Below, one piece after another: positions 34,501-42,134 of a stretch of 46,925 bases of DNA. The stretch spans positions 1 through 46,925 of the forward strand of contig CASEAJ010000011.1 of NCBI GenBank assembly GCA_949285425.1, in the 5' to 3' direction. The DNA is from an uncultured Porphyromonadaceae bacterium. GTDB lineage: Bacteria; Bacteroidota; Bacteroidia; Bacteroidales; Paludibacteraceae. Under the pieces are notes generated by a model. The model was not told the DNA's origin. It worked only from the letters and a program-made list of their open reading frames with translations, and did no database searches. Within the stretch, counting starts at the first letter, position 1. Every line of letters starts with the position of its first letter. The position numbers and the translations under genes are program-made.

Positions 34501-36470
34501 AATTGGAGGGCGGGTTCTTGGTTCTTTATAACGCGATGGACATCAAAAGAATCAAAGACAACAAATCCAGATATAAACAAGAAGATTATCGGTTACTAAA
34601 TGAATTTTATAAGCAAAAAATCCAACAAGTACACATTGTCGGAGAATATGCCAATCTCATGGTAAAAGATTATAATGCAGCTTTACAATATGTCCAAGAC
34701 TATTTCCAAATGGATTACAAAAAGTTCATCACAAAATATTTCAAAGGAGAACGAGTACATGAAATACAACGTAACCTAACTCCCCAGAAATACGAACAAC
34801 TTTTTGGTCATTTGTCTAAACGGCAAATGGAAATCATTTCCGACAAAGAATCGCGTTATATTGTCGTGGCCGCAGGCCCTGGTAGTGGGAAAACCCGCGT
34901 GTTAGTGCACAAGCTCGCCTCACTATTAATGCTTGAAGATGTAAAACATGAACAACTGCTCATGCTGACTTTCTCCAGAGCAGCAACTACGGAATTCAAA
35001 CAACGACTAATGGAACTCATCGGAAATGCAGCACATTATGTTGAAATAAAAACCTTCCATTCTTATTGTTTCGATCTTTTAGGACGAATAGGCAATCCGG
35101 ATGATCTTCAGAACGCTGTTGTCAAAGCCACCGATATGATTAACCAAGGCGAGGTCGAACCCAACCGAATAGGCAAAACAGTATTAGTCATAGACGAGGC
35201 TCAAGACATGAGCGAAGAAGAATATGCCCTCGTAAAAGCCTTAATGCATCACAATGAAGAAATGCGTGTAATTGCCGTAGGAGACGATGACCAAAATATT
35301 TACGAATTCCGAGGAGCTGATTCCAAATACATGTATCGGCTGACAAATGAACCAGGAAGTAAGTTTGTCGAAATGACAGAAAACTACCGCAGTGCACGAC
35401 ATTTAGTTAATTTTGCCAACGGATTTGCAAAAAACATAAGTAAAAGGCTAAAGAAAACTCCTATCCTTTCCATAACCCCAGATGCAGGATGGGTAAGCAT
35501 AACACATCATCAATCAAAATACATGTATCAGCCTCTTGTTGAAGAATTAGTACTCCAACAGACAAATGGTACATCCTGTGTTCTCACTCAAACAAATGAA
35601 GAAGCCGTTATAATGACGGCCCTTTTACGAAAACACGGTATACACAGCAAACTCATACAATCAATGGATGGCATACGCTTTTGGAATATAGCAGAGATAA
35701 GATATTTCTTGAAGGCCATAGAAAAAAAAACAAATACACCACTTATTCCTGATACTTTATGGGAAGAAGCCAAACAAAAAACATTCTCCGTTTATGAAAA
35801 AAGCCAAAGCCTGGCATACATAAAGCGTTGCATAGAGATATTCGAGCAAACAAACAAGACAAAGTATATGAGCGACTTCAAAGAATTTGTTTTTGAATCG
35901 TCGCTGGAAGATTTTTGTGATATTTCAAAAGCAGATGTCGTAGTATCAACCATCCACAAGGCCAAAGGCCGAGAGTTTGATAACGTATACATGCTCATAT
36001 CTGACAATTATTCAAAGAATGATGCCTTAATGCGCCGATACTACGTAGGTATGACCCGAGCGAAAAAAAGATTATCCATACACACAAACGGACATTGCTT
36101 CGACAATATAGATACAGACCAATATTGTAATGACAACAAGCAATATGACCTGCCGGCTGAAATCATCTTGCAACTTTCTCACAAAGACGTATATCTGGAC
36201 TTCTTCAAAGAACACAAACAAGAGGTACTTGCATTAAGGAGCGGAGATGCCTTAAACTACCAAGACTTCACTTTATACAATCCATCAAACAACAAACCTT
36301 TGGCTAAACTATCCATGAACATGCAAGCCTCATTGGAGGAATGGTCTCAAAAAGGCTACAGCGTACGCTCAAGCACGGTTCGTTTCATTGTTGCATGGAA
36401 ACCAAAAGAAGCTCAAAAAGAAGAGCCAGAAACTGCTGTTTTATTGGTTGATTTGCTTCTTTCCTTATGA
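31587..36470 (+). CDS. exonuclease-like / RecQ helicase / UvrD-type helicase fusion protein
   Basis: This 1627-aa protein joins three modules. Residues 33-150 resemble a DEDD 3'-5' exonuclease (AIVDIETG at 35-42, GHNIIHHDAKYL at 81-92, LVDTL at 103-107); the last acidic motif is unclear. A CxxxCxxC motif at 260-267 may bind zinc. Residues 290-700 are a RecQ helicase: FPTGGGKS at 312-319, DEAH at 416-419, SAFGMGVDKKDV, QEAGRAGRD at 604-612. The region 700-1050 holds winged-helix-like segments. Residues 1090-1500 are a UvrD/Rep helicase: GPGSGKTR (1097-1104), DEAQD (1203-1207), VGDDDQNIYEFRGAD, TIHKAKGREFDNVYM, YVGMTRAKKRL. All ATPase motifs look intact. Codons are clearly AT-richer than in neighbours, which suggests transfer. 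I recall similar long RecQ-family proteins in Bacteroides; their role is uncertain, with repair or phage defence as options. Confidence 0.85.
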   Translation: MSIWEKFIKTIYPKDNQQFVNHEVMPIPNDVTRYAIVDIETGLKDHKIHDIGAIRHDGSTFHKTSKEELLKFLHNIEYICGHNIIHHDAKYLFPDKNCYHWRLVDTLYLSPLLFPERPYHNLVKDDKLVNDQMNNPVNDCEKARDLLLSEIACWNLLSIEKRKLFTTLLKGKEEFEGFFHMVQAVGIDKNNLPQLISRLYDTKICSNADLPALIQQYPCELAYALSLIDTADHRSITPGWVLHNFPHVEHVMKLLRQTPCRQNCTYCSQQLNIHRNLKAFFGYEQFRTYEGEHLQEQAVQAAVEGKSLLAIFPTGGGKSLTFQLPALMEARSVHGLTVVISPLQSLMKDQVDNLADKGITDAVTINGLLDPITRALSIQRVQDGDASLLYIAPEMFRSKTIEKILMARHVVRFVIDEAHCFSSWGQDFRVDYLYIGKFIQELQQKKRCKQSIPISCFTATAKQKVVQDIYDYFKQTLNIELQLFASTASRTNLHYSVIHADTDNEKYTKLRELLAASDTPAIVYVSRTLRAQQLASKLTHDGYKALPFTGKMAAEEKIANQEAFMNNQVRIIVATSAFGMGVDKKDVGTVIHYDISDSLENYVQEAGRAGRDPHLYAQCYVLYSDHDLDKHFILLNQTKLSISEIQQVWQAVKNLTKQRMRVCCSALEIARQAGWDDSVSDIETRVRTALATLEQSGYLERGNNMPHVYATGITINNMDEARERITASALFGSDEIEKAVRIIKSLISQKYISKTQNADAESRIDYLADILGLNKRDVISVVERMRQEGILADSKDISAYLLDNGNTERKSRTILEHFAKLEQYIHKHIPDDYLHISCKQLNENALKEGISTSKEKDIRTLLYFLSIKGYIHKKEDAAHNMVLTRQKKWEEINRQFEKRLEISRFTIEWLYKQMEKANIKGIVTDHSIQFSIVELLQQIKSNTQSIFGEQENLQLEDVEEALLFLSKIQSIKLEGGFLVLYNAMDIKRIKDNKSRYKQEDYRLLNEFYKQKIQQVHIVGEYANLMVKDYNAALQYVQDYFQMDYKKFITKYFKGERVHEIQRNLTPQKYEQLFGHLSKRQMEIISDKESRYIVVAAGPGSGKTRVLVHKLASLLMLEDVKHEQLLMLTFSRAATTEFKQRLMELIGNAAHYVEIKTFHSYCFDLLGRIGNPDDLQNAVVKATDMINQGEVEPNRIGKTVLVIDEAQDMSEEEYALVKALMHHNEEMRVIAVGDDDQNIYEFRGADSKYMYRLTNEPGSKFVEMTENYRSARHLVNFANGFAKNISKRLKKTPILSITPDAGWVSITHHQSKYMYQPLVEELVLQQTNGTSCVLTQTNEEAVIMTALLRKHGIHSKLIQSMDGIRFWNIAEIRYFLKAIEKKTNTPLIPDTLWEEAKQKTFSVYEKSQSLAYIKRCIEIFEQTNKTKYMSDFKEFVFESSLEDFCDISKADVVVSTIHKAKGREFDNVYMLISDNYSKNDALMRRYYVGMTRAKKRLSIHTNGHCFDNIDTDQYCNDNKQYDLPAEIILQLSHKDVYLDFFKEHKQEVLALRSGDALNYQDFTLYNPSNNKPLAKLSMNMQASLEEWSQKGYSVRSSTVRFIVAWKPKEAQKEEPETAVLLVDLLLSL

Positions 36471-36480
36471 CTCCTCCCCA

Positions 36481-38955
36481 TCACGGTTTGCCGATTCGCA
36501 GCCAGGCCATGAAAAACTGGAATTCGACCGGCGAAAGCATCTCTTTCAATGCCGCGTAGGGCGATTGCTCTTTTTCCGCCATGCTTTCCATGAACAACAA
36601 GGCCTGCTGCCGCTTTTCAAACGAAATGAATTCATCAATATCCACCTCGTTGCCCAGATAGGGCACCAAATGCGAGACAATGGTTGACAGTGCCAGGTCT
36701 CTCTCCGCCATTATTTCATCTATGCTTTTGCCTTGTTGATACAATCCGAGCGTCACCTTGCGGCTCTCTATTTTAGGTTCTTTCTCTTTCTTCTCCTTTT
36801 TTTCTTTCTTCTTGCGCTTCCGGGTATCTTCCTTTTCGTGCATGAGCGATCCCAAATCATGTTTCAGGCAATAGTCATGTATCACATCAAGAAACGCATC
36901 GCCATACTTTTCCACCTTTGCCTGACCAAATCCGTTAATGGACAGAAGTTCTTTAGGGGTTTGAGGCAGATAATCGGCCATTTCCAGCAAGGTTTTCGTC
37001 TGTGCTACCAGATAAACGGGAGTTCCCTGCGGTTCACACAACTCATGCCGGCAACGCACCAAAGCCTTGTACAAATCGGGATGACGGCTGTCTTCTTTTT
37101 TCACCTTTGCCGTCGTGCTGCCCGCATAGGCACTCTGTTTGAAATCGGGAGCAATGAATGTGTTTTTCAATATAAAATAGTCTTCCACCGTAAAACGTTC
37201 TTTCAACTTATCAAGCAAAAAACGCTTTTGTGCCGACACAAGGAAAAGTTCTTTCAGGTCATCATTATATTCCGAAGCATGCGAACGGCTGTCCGTTACA
37301 ACGGGCGACTGAGACAATGCCTGCATCAGTTCATCAAGCTTTCCGTTGAAAAAAGCAGCGGCCGCTCCAATGCGTCCCTGCAGAAACTCTTCATCAACCG
37401 GAATACGGTTCAACAGGCCCTGCAACTGCGACTGAAACCGCGAGGCCACATCGTGCATGGCATGCGCCTGCTCCACCAACTGCTCCGCATAGGGCAAGGC
37501 TTCGGCGTTGAACGACTTTTCATGTTCTTTCACACCATTGCGCAACAGCACGGCACGTCCCTCCAGGGTTCCAAACTCGAACAAGGCATTGAGCACAAAA
37601 CGACGGTATTCGTTTTTCGACTGTTCCAGTTGCGTTTCCAGATATTCGACCGGCAGTTTGTTCCGTTCATATTCTACAATGGTACGGTCGTTTTGTATGG
37701 CCTGCGGCTGGATACGGCTCAACAGCACCAGTCCTTCCAACGAGCGGCATCGGCTCAAAGCCACATACACCTGTCCGGCGGCAAACGCATCGCCTGCATC
37801 AATCACCGCCTTGTCAAAAGTAAGCCCCTGACTTTTATGAATGGTTATGGCCCATGCCAACCGCAAAGGATACTGCGTGAAAGTGCCCAGCTCACACTCC
37901 TCTATCTGCTGTGTCTTGGGGTCGGCCGTGTAGCGAATGTTCCGCCACACATCCTTGTGCACTTCTATCAGCGCACTGTCATCCAAGCAGCGCACCACAA
38001 TTGCCTCCTCATCCACATCCTCCACCACCGCTATCTTGCCGTTGAAATAGCGGCGGGGTGTTTCCATGTCGTTCTTCAAGAACATGACCTTGGCACCTAT
38101 CTTCAGTTCCAGTTCCAGCTCTGTGGGATAACTTTTTTCCGGATATTCGCCCTTGATCTCCGCCTTGAAACGGTAAGTCTTGCCTTGCAGCTGTGCCAGT
38201 TCCTCTTCATTTATCTTGTCGGCCTTGTAATTGTGGGTTGTAAGCGTGATGTACGTATCATCTTTGGGAGGCACAAAAGCCGGATTGTAGCGGCTCTGCA
38301 ACATTTTCAGCCCCGACTCGGACAAACAGTTGTTGCGCACTTCGTTCAACAGACGGACAAAATCGGCATTCGACTGGCGGAAAATCTTGTCCAACTCAAT
38401 GTAGACCGGCGGTTGCTGCAACACCACCTGACTATGAAAGAAATACGGACTTTTATAGTATTGCGACAGCCAGCGCCATTCATCCTCCGTCACCACCGGC
38501 GACAACTGGAACATGTCGCCTATAAACAGCATCTGCACCCCTCCGAAAGGTTCGTGCTGCCGGTAACGCACGTGACGCAAAATGGTATCGACCGCATCGA
38601 GCACATCGGCACGCACCATACTTATTTCATCTATCACCAGCAGTTCAAGTTCCTGCAGCACCTTGCGCCTTGCACTTTGCATGTGCAGTTTCTCAATGAG
38701 GTTCTTCCGGCCTTCGGGAGTCGGCATGAAAGGCGTGAACGGCAACTGGAAAAACGAATGCATTGTAGTGCCACCGGCATTGATGGCCGCAACTCCCGTA
38801 GGGGCAACAACCGCCATCTGCTTGCGGGTTTCGTGCTTCAATCGATGCAAAAACGTAGTCTTGCCCGTTCCGGCCTTCCCGGTGAGGAATATGCTCCGGC
38901 TGGTATAAAGAACAAAATCCGATGCCAGACGATAAAATGGTGAATCTGACTGCAT
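36481..38955 (-). CDS. Pif1/RecD-like SF1B helicase with HRDC and helix-turn-helix domains
   Basis: An 824-aa DNA helicase. The Pif1-like motor has GKAGTGKT (26-33), APTGVAAINAGG, DEIS (109-112), FIGDMFQLSPVV, WAITIHKSQGLTFDKAVID and YVALSRCRSLEGL. After a long helical region comes an HRDC domain (PDLYKALVRCRHELC..LPQTPKELLSINGFGQAKVEKYG). Then follow a Lys/Glu-rich linker (RKRKKKEKKEKKEKE) and a C-terminal HTH (RKVTLGLYQQGKSIDEIMAER). HRDC and this kind of HTH usually sit at the end of RecQ, so their place on a Pif1 motor is notable, though I recall this form in Bacteroidetes. It converges on the RecQ-UvrD fusion with only 10 bp between stops. The likely role is unwinding of difficult DNA structures. 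Confidence 0.85.
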   Translation of the reverse strand: MQSDSPFYRLASDFVLYTSRSIFLTGKAGTGKTTFLHRLKHETRKQMAVVAPTGVAAINAGGTTMHSFFQLPFTPFMPTPEGRKNLIEKLHMQSARRKVLQELELLVIDEISMVRADVLDAVDTILRHVRYRQHEPFGGVQMLFIGDMFQLSPVVTEDEWRWLSQYYKSPYFFHSQVVLQQPPVYIELDKIFRQSNADFVRLLNEVRNNCLSESGLKMLQSRYNPAFVPPKDDTYITLTTHNYKADKINEEELAQLQGKTYRFKAEIKGEYPEKSYPTELELELKIGAKVMFLKNDMETPRRYFNGKIAVVEDVDEEAIVVRCLDDSALIEVHKDVWRNIRYTADPKTQQIEECELGTFTQYPLRLAWAITIHKSQGLTFDKAVIDAGDAFAAGQVYVALSRCRSLEGLVLLSRIQPQAIQNDRTIVEYERNKLPVEYLETQLEQSKNEYRRFVLNALFEFGTLEGRAVLLRNGVKEHEKSFNAEALPYAEQLVEQAHAMHDVASRFQSQLQGLLNRIPVDEEFLQGRIGAAAAFFNGKLDELMQALSQSPVVTDSRSHASEYNDDLKELFLVSAQKRFLLDKLKERFTVEDYFILKNTFIAPDFKQSAYAGSTTAKVKKEDSRHPDLYKALVRCRHELCEPQGTPVYLVAQTKTLLEMADYLPQTPKELLSINGFGQAKVEKYGDAFLDVIHDYCLKHDLGSLMHEKEDTRKRKKKEKKEKKEKEPKIESRKVTLGLYQQGKSIDEIMAERDLALSTIVSHLVPYLGNEVDIDEFISFEKRQQALLFMESMAEKEQSPYAALKEMLSPVEFQFFMAWLRIGKP

Positions 38956-39025
38956 TTTCAGTTGAATTATATGTAGTGGGTTCTATAGTTGGTACTTCTC
39001 TCCGGGTTTTCTCTCCTGGTACACA

Positions 39026-39631
39026 TCACAATGCCTTGTTCACGTTGTCGCTGTAACTTCCGCTCCTCACAAAGCAGCCCTCCAGATGATCGTTTACAAA
39101 ACCGGCCGCCTGCAAAAAGGCATAGCAACAGGTAGACCCGAAAAACCGGAATCCCCGTTTTTTCATGTCGGCACTCATGGCATCGGACTCGGGCGTTGTT
39201 GCTGGAATCCGGTTCAACTCCGTGAAATGATGCACTATCGGTTTCCTGTCCGGCAAAAAGTTCAGCACATATTCATAAAAGCTGCCAAACTCCCGCTGCA
39301 CCTCCATGAACAACCGCGCGTTATGAATGGCCGACCTGATTTTCTGCCGGTTTCGGATAATTCCTTCAAAATGCATCAACCGTTCCACATCATCATCGGT
39401 CATCCTTGCAACCCGCTCCACATCAAACTGGAGAAACGCCTCCCTATAACCTTCACGCCTGCGAAGCACCGTAATCCACGACAGGCCGGCCTGGGCTCCT
39501 TCCAACACGATATATTCAAACAAAACGGTGTCATCTGTCGTAAGCCTCCCCCACTCCTCATCATGATATTTCACATACAATTCATCCGTTCCGGCCCAGC
39601 CACAGCGACCGTTCACTATATCTGTTTTCAT
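39026..39631 (-). CDS. tag: DNA-3-methyladenine glycosylase I
   Basis: Tag removes 3-methyladenine from alkylated DNA in base-excision repair. Diagnostic segments are RCGWAGTDELYVKYHDEEWG at the N-terminus (with the zinc-binding Cys and His), LEGAQAGLSWITVLRRREGY, and the C-terminal GFRFFGSTCCYAFLQAAGFV and NDHLEGCF with the remaining zinc ligands. The length of 201 aa is normal. It lies 20 nt after tatD, so the two form a unit; the Pif1-like gene starts 70 nt further on. Confidence 0.93.
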   Translation of the reverse strand: MKTDIVNGRCGWAGTDELYVKYHDEEWGRLTTDDTVLFEYIVLEGAQAGLSWITVLRRREGYREAFLQFDVERVARMTDDDVERLMHFEGIIRNRQKIRSAIHNARLFMEVQREFGSFYEYVLNFLPDRKPIVHHFTELNRIPATTPESDAMSADMKKRGFRFFGSTCCYAFLQAAGFVNDHLEGCFVRSGSYSDNVNKAL

Positions 39632-39651
39632 ATTTTCCTCGCGTTAAAAAA

Positions 39652-40284
39652 TCAGTCATACAACTTACGCAGCAAGTCACATCCCGCCGTCAGTTCATCC
39701 ACCGCACATCCTTTGGCGGCCGCCACACGGACGTACAAATCTGCTATCGGCAGCGGACTTTCATCCGTCTCTACATACAGACGGTCCAAAGGGGTGACCT
39801 GCACGCTTGCGGGGTTGAAACGCTCGCCGAACGACAAGGCACACCCGGCACGCAACAACTGATCCGCCAACTGAGGTTTGCCCCGAAATCCGTGCACAAT
39901 CCACAGCTGTGTTGGCTTCAAGCGTTTCTTCAACTGGAGCAATTCGTTGAAACAGCCCACACAGTGTATGATGAGCGGTTTGTGAAACGCTTCTGCCAAG
40001 CCTACCTGCAGTTCAAACACCTGTGCCTGCACATGCAGCGGAGCCTGTGCCTGTTTGTCCAATCCACACTCTCCCACGGCCACCAGACGCCTGTCGGCCA
40101 ACAACGCTTCCAGCAGTTCGACACCTGCCGCAAACCGAGGCGTGACCTTCCAAGGATGGATTCCGGCCGAAAAAAAGCCCTCCACATTCGACAACAACAT
40201 GGCGTGCAAGTGTTCCAGCGGTACATTGTACACCGACTGCAAGCCTACCGACGAACGAATATGTGTATGAATATCGACCATCAT
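39652..40284 (-). CDS. tatD: TatD-family metal-dependent hydrolase
   Basis: TatD proteins are TIM-barrel, metal-dependent nucleases or hydrolases. The metal ligands are visible in order: HTH in MVDIHTHIRSS, Glu in VAVGECGLDK, His in LIIHCVG, His in WIVHGFRG and Asp in YVETDESPLP. At 210 aa it is shorter than the 250-260 aa of classical TatD, but this short form is usual in Bacteroides. The start can be either of two adjacent Met codons. Its promoter is inside an R1 repeat unit, 10 nt before the first ATG. Confidence 0.9.
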   Translation of the reverse strand: MMVDIHTHIRSSVGLQSVYNVPLEHLHAMLLSNVEGFFSAGIHPWKVTPRFAAGVELLEALLADRRLVAVGECGLDKQAQAPLHVQAQVFELQVGLAEAFHKPLIIHCVGCFNELLQLKKRLKPTQLWIVHGFRGKPQLADQLLRAGCALSFGERFNPASVQVTPLDRLYVETDESPLPIADLYVRVAAAKGCAVDELTAGCDLLRKLYD

Positions 40285-40293
40285 GCCTCACTG

Positions 40294-40324
40294 CAAAGAT
40301 AGTGAAAGTCGAAAGCAGAAGCAA
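40294..40324 (-). promoter_or_regulatory. R1-borne promoter of tatD (TTG-N20-TATCTTTG)
   Basis: On the reverse strand TTG (40324-40322), exactly 20 nt, then TATCTTTG (40301-40294) repeats the arrangement in front of the DJ-1 gene. It lies 9 nt from the first ATG of tatD, so the leader would be very short. Confidence 0.6.
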
Positions 40325-40392
40325 GTGAAAACTTGTTTTCAACCTGATAACGTCAATGGCACAGCCTTCTTTCCTATGATGTTCTGCATTTA
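40294..40392 (-). repeat. R1 unit plus R2 module, third locus
   Basis: From tatD outwards there is one R1 unit (to about 40345) fused to R2 (GTCAATGGCACAGCCTTCTT then TCCTATGATGTTCTGCATTTATG). It matches 40851-40935 nearly base for base. The similarity stops near 40392, where a GC-rich element starts. Confidence 0.8.
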
Positions 40393-40394
40393 TG

Positions 40395-40640
40395 TGGCAG
40401 GGAAAACGCATGACGAATAAGGCTGGCTGTAAAGGGGCTGTCCGCCCCTGCGACCCCGACCGTACTTTCTTCCTACAGCGGAAGAAAGTAGGCAAAGAAC
40501 GCCGCCGCTGTGCCCGCTTCGCACGGAAAAACCCGTCCTTACGAAGCCTGAATGCCTGAACTCGCTTCGCTCGAACAACAGGCTTTCGGCCGGCTTCTAC
40601 AGGCCGATTTTCCGGCTCACCGGACAAGGCGGAGAAAAAT
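40395..40640. repeat. GC-rich palindromic element with hairpin ACTTTCTTCC/GGAAGAAAGT
   Basis: This stretch differs in composition from its flanks. It holds a perfect 10-bp inverted repeat (40464-40473 with 40480-40489) followed by AGGCAAAGAACGCC, plus further small palindromes (GGGGCTGTCCGCCCC, TCGCTTCGCTCGA). I recall very similar intergenic sequence in many Bacteroidetes genomes, often wrongly annotated as short proteins. It lies between two R1/R2 copies and ends before an AT-rich stretch (40650-40750) with nothing recognised. Confidence 0.5.
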
Positions 40641-40752
40641 GTACCATATGTTGAGCCTTTTAACCTAAAATTTTATTTGCGTTTATATCAGGTTGACCCG
40701 TTGGTTTTTCTTGAGCGTTCATTGTCGCATTTTATAATCGTTTTCCGTGTCA

Positions 40753-41089
40753 AAAGATAGTGAAAGTCGAAAGCAGAAGCAAGCGAAAACTTGTTTTCGG
40801 CTTGATTATGCTGAGGCGCCTCCTGTCTTATCTAAAGATAGTAAAAGGCAAAAGCAGAAGCAAGTGAAAACTTGTTTTCAACCTGATAACGTCAATGGCA
40901 CAGCCTTCTTTCCTATAATGTTCTGCATTTATGCGGATAATGTTCTTTTTTCACCTATGTGAAACGCTTTTTTCACCTATGTGAAAAGCATTTTTCATAT
41001 AGGTGAAAAAAGAAGATGAACGGCAAAGATACACGACTTCGTGCCGGAAGCCGAAAAAAGGCTGTAAGGGCAAGCAAATGAGAACGGGC
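40753..41089 (-). repeat. composite repeat, right copy (inverted relative to 22288-22728)
   Basis: Read on the minus strand the order is R4 (41089-41010, ending CACGACTTCGTGCCGG), R3 (three TTCACCTATGTGAA-type palindromes), R2, then two R1 units. The outermost R1 box reads TATCTTTTG, one base off consensus, and faces no close gene. R4 agrees almost fully with the left copy, and the similarity ends at GAGAACGGGC (41080-41089). Confidence 0.85.
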
Positions 41090-41128
41090 AGAAAAGGGCA
41101 AAAATATGTTTACATGCACAGACACATA

Positions 41129-41159
41129 TTGTGTAGTACTGAGATTTTAAGTACCTTTG
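41129..41159 (+). promoter_or_regulatory. promoter of the polysaccharide export genes (TTG-N20-TACCTTTG)
   Basis: TTG at 41129-41131, 20 nt, then TACCTTTG at 41152-41159 fits the consensus. Transcription would start near 41165, leaving a leader of about 130 nt before the ATG at 41299. That is long for this genome, so leader-based control is possible. No upxY-type antiterminator gene is nearby. Confidence 0.6.
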
Positions 41160-41298
41160 CCCGCTATAATGAACGGAGGCTCCGGCAGAATTGACGGTCT
41201 GAGAACATATCCGCCAACAGCGTACAGTCCTGCGTCCATTCTTGCAAAAGCATATATAAAACCACTTTAAAACGTTTCATTGTCTTTTGGATAAAAGT

Positions 41299-42081
41299 AT
41301 GAAGAAAACCCATTTGCTTTTAGTTGTTCTTTCCTCACTTTTATTAAGTTGTACCTCACAAAAAAGAATCGCTTACTTTCAGAAAGTCGACGCAAGTTCC
41401 GCCGATTCAATCAACAAAGTATTCAACGACATTCATGAAGCGCGTATCTGCACAGGCGACATGCTTTCCATTATCGTTTCCGGACTGGACCCTGTAGCCG
41501 TGGCCCCCTTCAACCTGCCGGTGGTAGGATATGAAAACCCCGGGAGCGACAAACTGTACAGTTCGCCCACGCTCCAGTCCTACCTGGTCGATGTGGATGG
41601 CAACATCGACTTCCCCATTGTGGGCAAAATCAATCTGGCCGGACTTTCCAAGTCGCAAGCCACACAACGCATCTACGAATCCCTTTCCCCATACCTAAAG
41701 GACATCATTGTCACCATCAAGTTCCTGAACTACAAGGTATCCGTCATGGGTGAAGTGCAGCGTCCCGGCCAATACTCCATAAACAACGAGAGGGTTACGG
41801 TGCTGGATGCACTGGCTCTTGCCGGCGACATGAGCATATACGGAAAACGCAACAACGTGCTGGTGATACGCGAAAACATGGGCAAGCTCGAATTTGCCCG
41901 GCTCAACCTGAACTCCGATGAAGTGTTCACATCGCCCTACTATTATCTGCAACAGAACGACGTGGTCTATGTCGAACCGAACAACGTGAAAGCCATCACC
42001 GGTCTCAACATATCGCTCTATCTGTCAATGATAACTACGCTGGCATCGGTTGTCAGTGTGATTTTTGCCGTTTCAAAATAA
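41299..42081 (+). CDS. Wza-type polysaccharide export outer-membrane lipoprotein
   Basis: A 260-aa lipoprotein (LLLVVLSSLLLSCTSQKRI) with a poly-export domain (ICTGDMLSIIVSGLDP..YLVDVDGNIDFPIVGKINLAG) and a following SLBB-like domain (VSVMGEVQRPGQYSINNERV..TVLDALALAGDMSIYGKRNN). A C-terminal hydrophobic stretch (LNISLYLSMITTLASVVSVIFAV) may span the outer membrane as in Wza. It forms the exit pore for capsule or exopolysaccharide. The ATG at 41299 is chosen over a TTG 12 nt earlier. It lies 53 nt before its inner-membrane partner. Confidence 0.9.
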   Translation: MKKTHLLLVVLSSLLLSCTSQKRIAYFQKVDASSADSINKVFNDIHEARICTGDMLSIIVSGLDPVAVAPFNLPVVGYENPGSDKLYSSPTLQSYLVDVDGNIDFPIVGKINLAGLSKSQATQRIYESLSPYLKDIIVTIKFLNYKVSVMGEVQRPGQYSINNERVTVLDALALAGDMSIYGKRNNVLVIRENMGKLEFARLNLNSDEVFTSPYYYLQQNDVVYVEPNNVKAITGLNISLYLSMITTLASVVSVIFAVSK

Positions 42082-42134
42082 AAAAAGGAATTCTTGTCTA
42101 AAAAAAACGTTCAACTCACATATTTATTTTCGTA

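Noticed and set aside
36733..38943. A 736-codon open frame antisense to the Pif1-like helicase
   Set aside because: Same reason: helicase motifs are complete on the minus strand, and the antisense product is rich in His/Arg/Gln without domains.
40390..40578. A small protein (ERSEFRHSGFVRTGFSVRSG type) read from the GC-rich block
   Set aside because: This recurring peptide comes from a palindromic intergenic element and has no start context or gene-like conservation that I can support.
41165..41298. Riboswitch in the leader of the export genes
   Set aside because: No known aptamer pattern was recognised; only a small CGGAGGCTCCG hairpin is visible.
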